A DNA stretch of 64,000 bases. Source: Actinostola sp. cb2023. Lineage: Eukaryota; Cnidaria; Anthozoa; Actiniaria; Actinostolidae. Below the pieces are notes generated by a model that was given only the letters and a program-made list of their open reading frames with translations, did no database searches and was not told where the DNA came from. Position 1 is the first letter of the stretch. Every line of letters begins with the position of its first letter. A program made the position numbers and the translations under genes. The DNA is taken from contig JAUJYZ010000386.1 of the NCBI GenBank assembly GCA_033675265.1, positions 62,001 through 126,000 on the forward strand. The letters run 5' to 3'. Shown piece after piece: positions 52,873 through 64,000 of the stretch.

Positions 52873-53335
52873 CGTCGAGGTGCCAGCATGAGTTAGGACC
52901 AGGTGAAGTGTATTTTCTTCTCGATAACTTTCTTGCACGTCTTTGTTGTACTCCTTGTGGGTCTATTTCAGTGACTAAACGAGCAACAAGTCGACGTGGT
53001 ACATGAACATGATGTCTAAGTCTCAAGGAATGCCAGAGGCTTCGGTATCCAGAAAGTTGGCCAGGCCCTTTCATTTCCTCGTTAAGAAGCTCTCTCACAA
53101 CGCTTTCATCAATTTCATTTCCCTTCTTTTTCAATCCCAACGAGCGCAACTTCCTCTTAAGAGTTCTTACGTGCATAAACACTCCATGTTTCTCGAGAAT
53201 TTTCACTATGACATCGTAGGGATAACCACGATGAAACGAATCTTCAATTAAGTGCTGAGTAGACGCCTCTTGATCGCACTTCTCACACATGAGTCCAGCG
53301 CCAGAAATGTCTCTACCACAAGACATGCAAGACAT
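52873..53335 (-). CDS. 5' exon of a cellular integrase-like (rve) gene, remainder missing
   Basis: The start MSCMSCGRDISGAG leads a zinc-ribbon-like N-terminus (CMSCGRDISGAGLMCEKC), then a helix-turn-helix-like region (VRTLKRKLRSLGLKKKG). The beginning of an rve catalytic core follows, ending SPGPNSCWHLDG with the first catalytic Asp. At 52872 the sequence switches to GTAAGC, a good splice donor (GACG/GTAAGC). The rest of the core should follow in a downstream exon, but the Polinton-like element starts about 190 bases into the intron and no matching exon is seen beyond its other end. Such domesticated or transposon-derived integrase genes are frequent in cnidarians and fishes. Confidence 0.65.
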
Positions 53336-53436
53336 TTTAATGCACACAACATGGCCATGGAGGAACAATTTAACACTCGTTTCCACAACCCTAACCCAGA
53401 CCTCCTCTGCCAATATGCGCGCGCAGTACTTTGTGG

Positions 53437-53830
53437 TTTTTATTTGCAGCAACATTTTTTTTTATTTGCATGCAGCAACAATTTTTTTTATTTGCAGCAA
53501 CATTTTTTTTTATTTGCAGCAACATTGTTTTTATTTGCAGCAACAATTTTTTGTATTTGCAGCAACAATTTTTTTATTTGCAGCAACATATTTTTTATTT
53601 GCAGCAACATTTTTTTTATTTGCAACAACATTTTTTTTTTATTTGCAGCAATTCTTTTTTATTTGCAGCCGATTCTTTTATATTTGCAGCAACATTTTTT
53701 TTATTTGCAGCAATTCTTTTTTATTTGCAGCAATTCTTTTTTATTTGCAGCAATTCTTTTTTATTTGCAGCAATTATTTTTTATTTGCAACAGTCATGTT
53801 TGTATGTAGCAACTCTTTTATTTGCAGCAT
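53437..53830. repeat. minisatellite of ~21-24-bp units, TTTTTATTTGCAGCAACA
   Basis: About 18 tandem copies with variation in T-run length and in CAACA against CAATT. All plus-strand frames stay open and give Phe/Leu/Gln-rich products that are artefacts. It lies just upstream of the integrase-like exon. Confidence 0.9.
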
Positions 53831-53880
53831 GTCCCCTGTGGGCTTCCGTAAAGGAGACATGAATGGACTCATGAAGCTGC

Positions 53881-54725
53881 CATGAACTAAAATATTTTAA
53901 ACAGTTGTTCGTTATTGTCATTGAAATAGCACAACACATTTAGCAAATAAGCTTACTATCATCTGAGAGAAACACGTACAGAGTAATTTTAACGGCGTAT
54001 TTTTCGTAAGAACGTAAGTAAGCTTATCGCTTCCAACTGCGATGTTTGTTATTCATTCACAACTTGTCGATTGTGTATAATATTTATTTCATTGTTATTA
54101 TTTATCCATGCTATTACTGATCAATAGAGTGAATAAATTGCAAAGAAAGAACGGCAAAACAGTGTGTAAAAAGCTAGTAAACTTTTATTGTTGAAATAAA
54201 TACGTTTGTTTGTCATTTTGTATAAGTACTGATAGCAAATGTGTTGTGCAGTACTAAATATTGAGACTATTCAGCATTTATAAAAACACATTGCCTCAAT
54301 TTTAAAGCATTTTAATCGATAAAAATTAAAACACAATACAAATACTTTATAAAAGTCAAAACAGAAAACAAATAAAGTATATTGTAGATGTTTTGACTTA
54401 TGTTTAGTGAAAATATAAATATTAAAACTTGCAAAAATGAGAGCAATTCAGATTTGCCGAGCGCTGGCCGATGTCCTCTCGAAGGTAAAATCCGAATGTT
54501 TCACGGAAAAGTGCACCAGAAAAGTGCGGCGCATATCAGGCCATGAGGCGCAAAATGTCAAAATTAAAGTTTCTCAGCGTACGGTGAAGTTACACGACTG
54601 ACACTTATAAAGTGTTTAGAGAATACAGTAAAGTTTAGTTATCCGAAGAAAAATTAAATTTTCACGGCATATTGAAAAAAAATAGGGGCAAAAACGTAAT
54701 TGTCACGTGACCGAGTTTCATACCT
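53881..54725. repeat. dispersed duplicate segment (partner at ~57.53-58.83 kb)
   Basis: Shares words such as TTATTGTCATTGAAATA, TTGTTATTCATTCACAACTT and AAGAAAGAACGGCAAAACAG with 57530-58830, in the same orientation, with insertions in each. No gene recognised; the remaining A/T-rich sequence holds nothing I can name. Confidence 0.6.
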
Positions 54726-54729
54726 TGTC

Positions 54730-56155
54730 TCAATATACACAACATGTATACATTTTGGTCTGCGCATGCGTTAGAATTCAGATTTGAAAGTGATTTGCCG
54801 CCATTTTCTTTGCAAATTGCACTGCGGTGGGAGATTTAGTGAGCGATCTTCGTCTCTAGAATGATGTTCAAGAAAGTATTTGAAAGGAAATCAATAGTCT
54901 GCCTACTTTTGTTTTGCTGTAGATGATTTTTTTTTTCCGAATAAAGGTCGTAGATGATAAAATATCAATGAACAAAATCCGCCGAAACAAGGAATTATCC
55001 TAAATCCAGCTACATTGTCCTTTCGGTTTATTCTCATCGAAGATGATTTCAAGAGATACTTCACAGTGAAAGTTAGTACTGACACATTGAAGGTCATATT
55101 CTGTGTATTTGAGTTCTGTACATTCAGTATTCTCAAAGTATTTTGCTCGATTCAGTTGGGTATTTATCATTTTTGCACGTATTTTCCTAACATTCCTACC
55201 TAAAGAACAATACTTATTAACTCGCCCCCCAGCCGAAAATAGCACAAATTGACTTCTTCTAAGCTTATTCTTTGCATTCGAGAACTTATTTTAAGCAGAA
55301 AAATTGTCCCTCAATGTGAGATCGTATTATTTAGGTACTATGGTATTAGTACACTCTATTTGTTATGATTATGACTGATTTTCATCGCTGGTGTATACCA
55401 TATTACAAACACTCTATGTGTTGAAGTTTATTGTAAAGGATTGCTTAATTCTTCATTTTTTAGGACTTCTTAGAATCAGCTGTAAACCGTTTGATATAAG
55501 TTTGATTCACATTGAGATTTTATTCAGCATTGTGTTTGCGAATCGTTTATCTGAATTGGTGACGTGTCAAACTAAATTATAAGAAAACCTTTCTTAGTAG
55601 CTCACCCCCCAGCAATTTTCTTCCGTGATTTATTGCTTCACTCATGCTAGTTTCGTAAGGTCTTGTTTGTTGGAGTTGAAAAATTGTCCCTCTTGCTTTG
55701 CGGTGGATTTGAAGTGTCCAAGTATCACTCATTCACCCGACTTCTCCGTAGGAATGTTTGCCGTGTTTTGACGGATTTTGTTCCTTTATACGGAAAAAAA
55801 ATATCCACAGCACCACAAAAGTAGGCGGACTATTGATTTCCTTTCAATGATTTTCTTAAACTTCATTCTAGAGACGAAGATCGCTCACTAAAGGCGTCCA
55901 CAGCCGTGCACTTGGCAAAACAATAGCGATACTTCATGTTTACAAACATTAACATTGTGATGTAAATGTGCCAACCATTTCCACAAAAGCTTTTCACACG
56001 TTTTGTTTCAACAGCCAATCGATCTCTGGTTGGCACATCGTTGGCATACTGAATGACAAAAGCTGAAGTATCGATTATGCAAATAGGTACTTTGAAATCT
56101 GAATCCTAACGCATGCGCAGACAAAATGTATACATGTTAATATACACAGTATACT
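54730..56155. mobile_element. ~1.4-kb inverted-repeat element
   Basis: The outer arms AACATGTATACATTTTG and GCGCATGCGTTAG (54740-54780) return inverted at about 56100-56145. Inner arms (GAGCGATCTTCGTCTCTAGA; GGAAATCAATAGTC) return inverted at 55815-55890. No transposase frame was recognised, so it is probably non-autonomous. Confidence 0.65.
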
Positions 56156-56159
56156 GCGG

Positions 56160-56830
56160 GACGCGCGGGATGCACACAGGAAGCCCAACATATAAGTTAC
56201 TCAACACAGGGAACCCAAATAATACGTATCGCGCGCGCGCGTTCTAAACCACAGGAAATCCATCAAAAAAGACGCGCGCATGCAAATATATTTTATTAAT
56301 AATTATAATTAGCCTCAGAAACAATGGTTGGGCTGCCTGTGCATATGTGTATATTGAAACAATAGAGTCGATTTCGTATGAGTGGGAAGTAGTTACGGCA
56401 CGGTTCGTGCCGTACCGTGACGGTATCGCGCCATCATCGTGCGGTATCCAAGCATTCTGATTGGTTGAGCAATGATTTCGCGCGCTGTGATTGGTTGAAT
56501 ACAATGTGTTCGATTCCGTACCGTAACCGTACCGTGACCGTAACTCCGTACCGTAGGTTTCCCACTCATACGAAAACGACTCTATACACATCCCTGATAC
56601 ACATGACGCGCGGGATGCGCACAGGGATCCCAACATCATACATTTCTATGCACAGGGATCCCAACATAATACGTATTGCGCTCGCGCTCTACCACAGGAA
56701 ACCCATCAAAAAAGACGCACATATCATTTTATTTCATTATTTAGTAGCCTCAAAAGGAATGGTTGGGCTGGGTTGGGCTGCCTATGGAAACATTCTGAGC
56801 CGCTGTACGCTACAGGCCCGTGGGGGTACC
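56160..56830. repeat. repeat cluster with CACAGGGAACCCAA and GGTTGGGCTG words
   Basis: Two successive versions of a ~140-base sequence (CCATCAAAAAAGACGC, then TAGCCTCA, then AATGGTTGGGCTG) surround MITE 2. A third version occurs at 58845-58910. These look like degenerate copies of one MITE family. Confidence 0.5.
56365..56582. mobile_element. MITE family 2, third copy (TA target duplication)
   Basis: The ends GAGTCGATTTCGTATGAGTG and CACTCATACGAAAACGACTC are flanked by TA. It is slightly longer than the nested copies through an extra ACCGTACCGTGAC-type block. Confidence 0.8.
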
Positions 56831-57529
56831 CAGGTAAAGTAGCTGAAGTTTTTCAAAATGGTGGGAAATCTGAAGAGAAGTTCGTGAAACAAAGACTAAT
56901 TTTTTCGGTGTAAGCGTTTGGATTCTGTTCCTTATTCATGGTAAGTTTAGAAGTTCACAATTCTTGTCAACTTTAAGTAACTTTAGAAGGAATTGGACGA
57001 TTTTAAGGTAGTCCTTTTATATTTTGAATGGTGGAGAATTGCATGTTGTGCTCGACACACGATAGTTTTGTTGAAAAGTAAAGCTCAACTAAAAGGATTT
57101 TTGTGAAGGTAATAACGTAGCATTTTCTCTAAATGTTCTCTAATAAAAGGACTTGTCTATACTAGAGCAGAAGGGCTGCTTAATAATCCTCAGCAAATTA
57201 TTTTTGATGAGTTATAACTGAGCTATTTGACTTGTGTAGTTGTCAATGTCAGTGATCAAAATGCACTTCTCAACCGACTGATGGTACTTCACCTCTATTT
57301 TTAAAAACATTTTTACTGTCTTATCTAGAAAATGTTTGACATATGTTTTTTCTTTCTTTCTTACAGTTGTTCTAAAACATAAGGAAACGCCAACACAGCA
57401 TGAACCGGCATCTAAACGACTAAAGCACTGAAAAATATAGACGAACTCAATTCACTGACATCTATCTACATCGAATGAGACGTGAATGGAGATCAGGACT
57501 CGTGAAATCATATGAACTAAAAATTGACA
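56831..57529. other. A/T-rich non-coding stretch, nothing recognised
   Basis: No open frame of interest, repeat family or RNA gene was seen. Confidence 0.5.
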
Positions 57530-58830
57530 GTTTTTCATTATTGTCATTGAAATAACACAACTCATTTAGCAAATGACTGAGAGAAACAAAGAGTAATTAA
57601 CTTAAATACGGTTTTCCATGGCCAGCTTTCGCGGACATCGAGCCCGCAATGAAGCAGCGGTCTCCCCCAATCGAATAATCAAAATGGCGAATACAAATAC
57701 AAAGGCTTGACTGGGAAGCGATTAAATCAAGGCAAATTATAGTCTACGTTCTGAAGAAAATTAATTTGCAGTGGTAGAACAGTTTTCTACTACTCCTTAT
57801 GCTTTGTTCTGGCTAATACAAATTACAAAAATACAATTTCCTATGTTTACTTGAAGAAATATCCGATAGCCTGTATATCGTACATACTGCCTCTGTAAAT
57901 TTGGATAGAAACATGCGAAATCATGCGAAGTTCCAAGTCTAATTGTCGAAATTCTGAGGACTTTTTTCAATTTGCAGTGGATGATATATAAATTAGACTT
58001 ACTTGTAAGGTCATTCACGAAAGCATGTCCAGATTGGAAATAATTCCATGTTTACTTGAGCGCTTTGAAAATGCTCCATTATCACAAAATGAGAACACCA
58101 AATGTCCGCTTCCGGTGGACGAAGAATAGTGAAGTTTGAAGTCGAAACTTTACCGAAAATCATCATGTTTGGCATCAAAATAAACCTTAGATATCAAGCT
58201 TTCATTTGCCGTAAAGATCCATGGGATAGCTGTTAAAGCACAGGGATACCGTCGCAAGTAAGTTAGATTTCTCCAAGTCCGGGCCTGAGGGCGCTTGGGC
58301 TCCCTGTGCTATTGATCAAAATCGTCGAACCGAGTTAGTATTTCGCTTCTAAAATGTTTCTTCGATAATATTGAGCTCTAAATATACCTAACACATACAG
58401 TTTGGTAGTTGTTTTCAATTCGAATGGTGTTTAATTCACTAAAGGAGCCTTGTGGAACGTGTTTTAGAGCGAATTTGACTGATACTCGAGGTATATTTTC
58501 CAAATGAAAGTCGTTGCGTGACTTCCGGTTCAGGATGACCGGAATAGCTGGCCATGGTAAGAATGTAAGTATCGCCGCTTTATAAGTTCATACATATTAC
58601 GAACTCCGAAGTTTGTTATTCATTCACAACTTGTACCGTGTCGACTGTAGACGTGTAGTATTACTGATTAATATAGTGAATAAATTGCATAGAAAGAACG
58701 GCAAAACAGTATGTAAAAATCTAGTAAACTTATTTTAACTGATTGTTGTAATAAATACGTTTGCTTGTCATTTTGTTTACAAGCACTGATAGCAAAAATG
58801 TCTTGTGTAGTACTAAATATTGAGACTATT
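57530..58830. repeat. second copy of the dispersed segment
   Basis: Collinear with 53881-54300 in pieces, with about 1 kb of extra sequence between the matching blocks (57.6-58.6 kb). It contains no recognised gene. Confidence 0.55.
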
Positions 58831-58910
58831 CAGCATTAAAAAAACACACATATCATTTTATTGAATTATTTAGTAGCCTCAAAAGGAATGGTTGGGCTGC
58901 CTGTGGTTAT

Positions 58911-60820
58911 AACGGACAGTCTGAGTACAATCTTTCGTCACACCATTAGTTCGTGAAGATGTATTACTCGGACACTTCCGGAGGAAGTCCGAGTTATAAA
59001 ATGCACTTTCTTTTATATTATTTTTGTGGCTACTGTTGCTTAGCAACGAAGCCACTATGCCATCGAGTGTGTAAGTCCGTAATGTAACAATAGAGTCTTC
59101 GGATAGAGTTCGGGGCCAATCATATTATTATATTAGTCGAGCGGAATCGAGCGAGCGGATGTAGGCGGTCGACAATCGATCGACGTACGACTTCGACAAT
59201 TCGGATTGTCGACATTCTATTGATTGATGGAAACGTCGAATCTACGTTTCGGAGTTTCCATGTGCCATTACTCCAGAACATACCAAAGACCAGTGCCAGG
59301 AAGACTAGTAAATCGTGTATGTGAATTCATTTCCTAACTTTGCAATGTTCTTACGTAAATAAACAACGAAACATGAGCCTGAGAGTGTCGACGAGTCGTT
59401 GACAACCAGTGAACATGAATAACGAATAACTTTATATGATTGGCTAAACACTTACAATTGGAACGGAATGTACAGCTTGGGTAAGCAGCCGTGTCTGAGG
59501 GGAGAGAGTTGCGTGACGACACGGCTGCGAGGGAGACTATAGTTAACCAGGATTGACAATAACTCCACTCAGTTTGAAGACCTTGTTAGACGATATTGGG
59601 GATTGTTAGTTTGTTTTTAAAAACTCTGAATTCGATCCAACATCACCCAACATTGTTTTCTGCAAGGAGGGAGGTGGGACTCAGGGTAAAAAAATACCCT
59701 CGCCTCTACCAAAAAAATAATAATAATGGGCGTAGCCGGTGGCGTGGCTTATATATGTTTATCCATGCTTTTCACCAACATCCTAAAGGATAGTGAGATT
59801 GTAGTACGATGCGGCTTTCACACTGATCTCAGTACACTTTAATAATAATAACAGTTTTATCTTGACTACTAGACAAGGTCAATCAAAAACACCTCTGCAG
59901 TTCTCTTTTTACTCCTATTATTAAAATGAGCATGTGATATTTAATATAATTCTGAACTTTATTACTAACAGTAGCCATGCACATGCAGTCCTAGACTGCC
60001 TATTTTTCTTCGTAGTACACTAAATGTGAAGAATGTGATCGTATCGGTCAGGAATGTCTGTTTCAGGGTTTCGATTGGCTGAAAATTGGGGCGATGATAT
60101 CTGAACGCGTAATGAAGTAATTCTATGCTCAAACGGGTCAAGTGGTTCGCTCTTGGGTCATCGTTAAAACTCATCGTTCCACGACTACCGTCTATACTAG
60201 AAGTGCTGTGTAGAAGCTCGTGCTCATCAATCTTGAATATAATTGTTTTAATGTTGCTAAACTGAATAGTGTTGTATTTCAAAGAGATAGTTTCATAATG
60301 GAGTGCATGTACACCGCAACAACGTCAACAAGCTTGATTAAAATATATCTGAAGCCGGCGGCTCGGATCTTTATGGCCGATAAAACACGGACTTTTTAAA
60401 AACACGCTCATTACACATACAAACGCATACGCCGATTCGTGTGGGCCCACTCTGAAAGATGTCGTTTCATTTATAACAAAAACAAACGCGCCTTCATTAC
60501 AACAAACGAAAAACGTTATCAGAACCATCTGCTCACCGACACAGTCTCCCTCGTCACGCAACTGTCATTGTCATTGTCATAAATGTCCGAGTGTACGCTC
60601 ATTGAGCGTCTTGTTCCTGATTAAGAGACGAATGGAACTGAATATTTGCAAGAGGATAAGCATTTTGTTAGAAAGAACAAAGTTTCCCTTGTATTATCAA
60701 GGTTTTATGTTTGTTTTCATTTGAGACGTTTCAAATGTTGCGTTATTGATGTGTATGCTATAATAGAGGTTTGTATTAATAAATTCAATAAAGAATGACG
60801 TGAATCTGTAAGAAACCCTG
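58911..60820. other. non-coding stretch, no gene recognised
   Basis: Contains minor inverted words (GTGGCTACTGTTGCTTAGCAAC and ACGAAGCCAC near 59027) and short open frames without recognisable features. Nothing else can be supported. Confidence 0.5.
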
Positions 60821-60821
60821 T

Positions 60822-60895
60822 TATAACGGACAGCCCGTTATAACGGACACCTTCTCTGGTCCCTTCGGTGTCCGTTATAACGGGGTTCCACTACT
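60822..60895. repeat. hairpin with TTATAACGGACA words
   Basis: GTTATAACGGACACC and GGTGTCCGTTATAAC are inverted copies around a short loop, preceded by one more TTATAACGGACAG. The ends resemble those of small Tc1/mariner-type MITEs. A related word occurs at about 58905. Confidence 0.6.
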
Positions 60896-61654
60896 TGTAA
60901 GATTTCATTACATGCATGGGGAGAAAAAGCTTAAAATATTATGTGTAGTTTATAAGCGAGCAGGAGTGTTTGATTGGATATAAAACCATTGCTGGGTTTA
61001 TTGGTTTTCCGAATCATAAGTCAGTAGGGTTGTGGATCGGCAGACGCTGAGCCACTCGAGGTGTTGGGCTGAAGTCAGTAATCACTTGACCATGGCCGCC
61101 AAACAGACACTTTGAAGTACTGTACGGGACCGCAAATGAACCCAGGCCCGCAAATGAACCCAGGCCCGCAAATGATCCCAAGACTGGATCACAAATGATC
61201 CCAGGCCTGCAAATGATCCCAAGACTGGATCGCAAATGAACCCAGGCCCGCAAATGAACCCAGAGAGGACCGCAAGTGATAACAGAGATAAAATCAGGAA
61301 TCTGGAACGGAACAAAATGGGATTTCACACTTTTTCTCATATTAACGCCTTTGAAAATAAAAACATCCCTGTTTTGTAAAAGAACAATGGTCATTTTTTA
61401 GAAAAGCATTTGGCAGTCTCATTCAATAAAATTTGTTCTCAAATAATTAACAATTACTCCGCTCAGCGTCGGTGAGTAGTGGTGGATATTTCCCGAGCCG
61501 CGAGTCTTTTATAGTATATACCACACATGTGAATAGCCAGCCAAATATATATATAATTTATTTTCAAGAATTAAGAAAGAGACACGCTCGCGCAACGCGA
61601 AGCCATCTTGTTTTGCTTGGAGGTGATGAATAAGCAATTATTGGATGAGGTTGA

Positions 61655-61760
61655 GCATGATATCGTAAATTATCAAGACCGAGGTCTGTGTTATCTGCCG
61701 AAGCCGTAGGCTGAAGCAGATAACACAGACCCGAGGTCTTGATAATTTACGATATCATGC
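61655..61760. repeat. ~105-bp near-perfect hairpin
   Basis: The arms CATGATATCGTAAATTATC and AAGACCGAGGTCTGTGTTAT return inverted after a short GAAGCCGTAGGCTGAAG loop. Confidence 0.8.
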
Positions 61761-61901
61761 GAAAACCGAATTCAATAATTGTTTTATTAAACATTTTGTA
61801 TACGTGAGAACACAATTATAATCAGGTCAATAAATGCTGCCATGGCCATTGACACTGCAAACGTACCACTCTTTATGACATTGAATCCCGCCTTGAATGA
61901 A

Positions 61902-61958
61902 CTTAACAGGATAAATCTATTATCTGTAGCAGATAATAGATTTATCCTGTCAAGTTCA
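61902..61958. repeat. ~55-bp hairpin
   Basis: ACAGGATAAATCTATTATCT and its inverted copy are separated by GTAGC. Confidence 0.8.
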
Positions 61959-61999
61959 CATGCTATCGAGAATTAACTGCATGCTCTCAGCCAATCAGA

Positions 62000-63000
62000 T
62001 GCGAGATAGTGAGTAAAATGTTTAATAATAGCAAATATATGTCGCGAAATACCAGCTAAAATAGGCTAATATCTCCAGAAACGTCAGTGAACTACCAATT
62101 CAAACTCAATCACACAAAGTTGTCAACGAGTCTGATCCTGAACTGAACTTTATTCCGTAATTAACCAGGGTAAAAACATTTTAATAAATATAAACTGTTT
62201 CTCAGTTTGCCTCAAATTGGCATTTCTCAGCATCATCATTCATTTATTTTAACAGAAACTTCATCTTCATGATTAGGCACTGTATTTCATATCTACCGTA
62301 TTTTCTCGATTAAACCTGACACCGCTGATCAGTACAAACTTTAGACATTTGCATCGGCCTGCTGAGTTTAATTAGTTTTACTAATGATTCACGGTTTTTT
62401 TCTATTCATTGTTTTTCACTACCTTGCAGGTCATATCATCCAAAGGCCCGGGTGTCAGTTTGGGGGAGAAAATATGCGGTATTTTGTAATTTCGTGATTA
62501 GATTAATATCAAAAATTACGGCAACGGCCGAGTGATCCAACATAATTTCGTCGAGATAACTATAAGAACTTTAACGAAAGGAAACAAATGCTTCAGTAAA
62601 ACTGACACTGAAAAGCCACTTCAGGGGAGTGTCAATTGAAACGATTTATTTATTTATGTATGCCATTTAAAGCAACAAACGTTTCCTCAGTATTATTTAT
62701 AATTAGCAATAATTATGAGAAAGTAATATTATTTAGAGGATAATACATGGACGCGCGGAGATACGAATTTATCTTCCGAGTGTTCAACTAGTTATCTCAC
62801 GAGTGAGCGCAGCGAACGCGGAGTGAAATAATAAATTTGATCATGCTTAGTCGTTACCAATCTTAAGGAAATTGAATACATTTGCACATATGGCTCAATT
62901 AAACTCATAATTCATTTCATACAAGCACTTTTCACAACATTCCATATCATCCGAGTAGACCTGTAGCATTCCTCCACTGTTTCCTTTGGACAACTCCATT
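62000..63000. other. interior of the 61-63 kb element, no gene recognised
   Basis: A/T-rich sequence without a recognisable reading frame. Confidence 0.5.
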
Positions 63001-63642
63001 TCAGGACTTCTCTGTGTGAAATCCCATTTTGTTCCGTTCCAGATTCCTGATTTTATCTCTGGGATCACTTGCGGTCCTCTCTGGGTTCATTTGCGGACCT
63101 GAGTATTTGCGATCCAGTCTTGGGATCATTTGCGGGCCTGGGATCATTTGGGATCCAGTCTTGGGATCATTTGCGGGCCTGGGTTCATTTGCGGGCCTGG
63201 GTTCATTTGCGGTCCCGTACAGTTCGCCTCGGCGGAAGATGCCCTTCAAAAATAAATCATTTTGTCTTTGAAGAAGTATGAGAGGCAGCTTGCCAATTCT
63301 TCTTTACTTTCTTCATCGCGAGGAATTCTTACCACAACATTCCCACTTGAATTTACGATTACTACTTTAACTTGAAGAGTTCTCCACCTCCAGTTAACTA
63401 AGTCTATAGGTCATCAATGTTGAGGTACGACTCTACTAGATCGTTTTGTGCGTTTGTTTATAGTGTTATCTCTAAATTCCAAACACTTCCTTCGATGATA
63501 TTTTTATGATTTGTGACAGATCCAAAATGAAATTTCACTTCCGCCGTATAATAGCTTCATTGGGATTGGCTACTTCACTGATAAGCTGTCACGATCAACC
63601 GTCAAATGTCAAGGGGCGTTTTTCAAAATCACAGGGTTTGCC

Positions 63643-63752
63643 TGCAAGCGTTTCCTTCTCGCCCTTTCCCCTCCCCCTCCTTCCCCTTTTTGCTATCGCC
63701 CCAAAACGAAAACTCTTCCGCGTGGCCTAAAAAACGCTTGCTACGCAGGCTA
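63643..63752. mobile_element. short MITE with GCCTGC/GCAAGCG ends
   Basis: GCCTGCAAGCGTTTCC at the left and AACGCTTGCTACGCAGGCTA at the right are inverted, around a CT-rich core. The motif CTACGCAGGCTA also marks the composite repeats in transporter copies A and B, so it is a common local family. Confidence 0.6.
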
Positions 63753-64000
63753 GGTCTGTCCTTATTTCTAAGTCAAGCCTCAAGTGTTGACATTCTTACA
63801 TTTACATAAATTAGATGACGTCACTGGACACGATTATCGACTTCGGAGTTCAGACGTCTCACTCGGGAAAATTTTTGACCCAGAGGAGGCGGCTGATTTT
63901 CAGGCTAACCAATCAGTTTCTTTGACCAGAATCAGGTCAAAAATGACGCCACAGTACAGGAATGTTGGCCTCACAACGCAGACGCTTCTTTCGGGAGACC

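Larger units (their letters stand above)
61119..63224. mobile_element. 2.1-kb element whose TIRs contain ~20-bp tandem repeats
   Basis: CTGTACGGGACCGCAAATGA at the left and TCATTTGCGGTCCCGTACAG at the right are inverted. Each arm, ~200 bases, is built of variants of CCGCAAATGAACCCAGG and GCAAATGATCCCAAGACTGG, followed inward by TCTGGAACGGAACAAAATGG or its complement. The interior has two strong hairpins and no transposase. No target duplication was identified. Confidence 0.65.

Noticed and set aside
53252..53885. Phe/Leu/Gln-rich frames in all plus-strand phases
   Set aside because: Products of the minisatellite with a ~21-24-bp unit.
61014..61394. Frames with repeated SFAGLGSF-type peptides (also 63001-63281)
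   Set aside because: Translations of the ~20-bp tandem repeats in the element arms.

Overview
The window looks like invertebrate animal nuclear DNA. Genes have GT-AG introns, microsatellites and MITEs are dense, and broken transporter copies, a Ty3/gypsy retroelement and a large virus-like DNA transposon are present. The style of the HECT gene, the integrase-like exon and the virus-like gene set fits a cnidarian, most likely a stony coral or other anthozoan. That placement is inference from family resemblance; no RNA gene or species marker is visible. No tRNA, rRNA or CRISPR array was found, and 685 bases are an assembly gap (22171-22855).

Layout. (1) 1-24.9 kb: four tandem copies (A-D) of a gene for an SLC32/VIAAT-like amino-acid transporter, each with its 5' flank. 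All four are disrupted, by small frameshifts, by a TTAA-flanked element (B), by a 2.5-kb long-TIR element with a 9-bp target duplication (C), or by truncation (D). The copies act as filled and empty sites for one another, so several insertions are resolved to the base. (2) 24.9-29.2 kb: a 4.3-kb inverted-repeat element flanked by TTAA. (3) 29.2-33.9 kb: a defective minus-strand Ty3/gypsy retrotransposon with one LTR, most of its reverse transcriptase deleted and no 3' LTR. (4) 34.0-36.0 kb: the last four exons of a HECT-type ubiquitin-ligase gene, with the catalytic-cysteine motif kept. (5) 36.6-52.7 kb: a 16-kb Polinton/Maverick-like (adintovirus-like) endogenous viral element, the centrepiece of the window. 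(6) 52.9-53.3 kb: one exon of a cellular integrase-like (rve) gene, next to a minisatellite. (7) 53.9-64 kb: no protein gene recognised, many inverted-repeat elements.

The Polinton-like element has short imperfect terminal inverted repeats that carry the start codons of its two outermost genes. It encodes a protein-primed-type DNA polymerase B, an rve integrase (DDE), an A32/FtsK-like packaging ATPase, a probable major capsid protein split in two, several small membrane or virion-like proteins, a coiled-coil protein, two C2H2/C2HC zinc-finger proteins and a small zinc ribbon. It also has three genes more typical of large DNA viruses: a candidate VLTF3-like late transcription factor, a candidate PCNA-like sliding clamp and a BRO-N/VRR-NUC/zinc-finger fusion. 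No adenovirus-type protease is recognisable. Ten of its start codons are directly preceded by TAT, usually in a longer (C/T)TAATAT or ATTATAT context, so a start-abutting promoter motif is likely; together with the VLTF3-like gene this suggests a virus-encoded late transcription programme. Most frame breaks in the element fall at A/T homopolymers, so the true locus may be more intact than this assembly shows.
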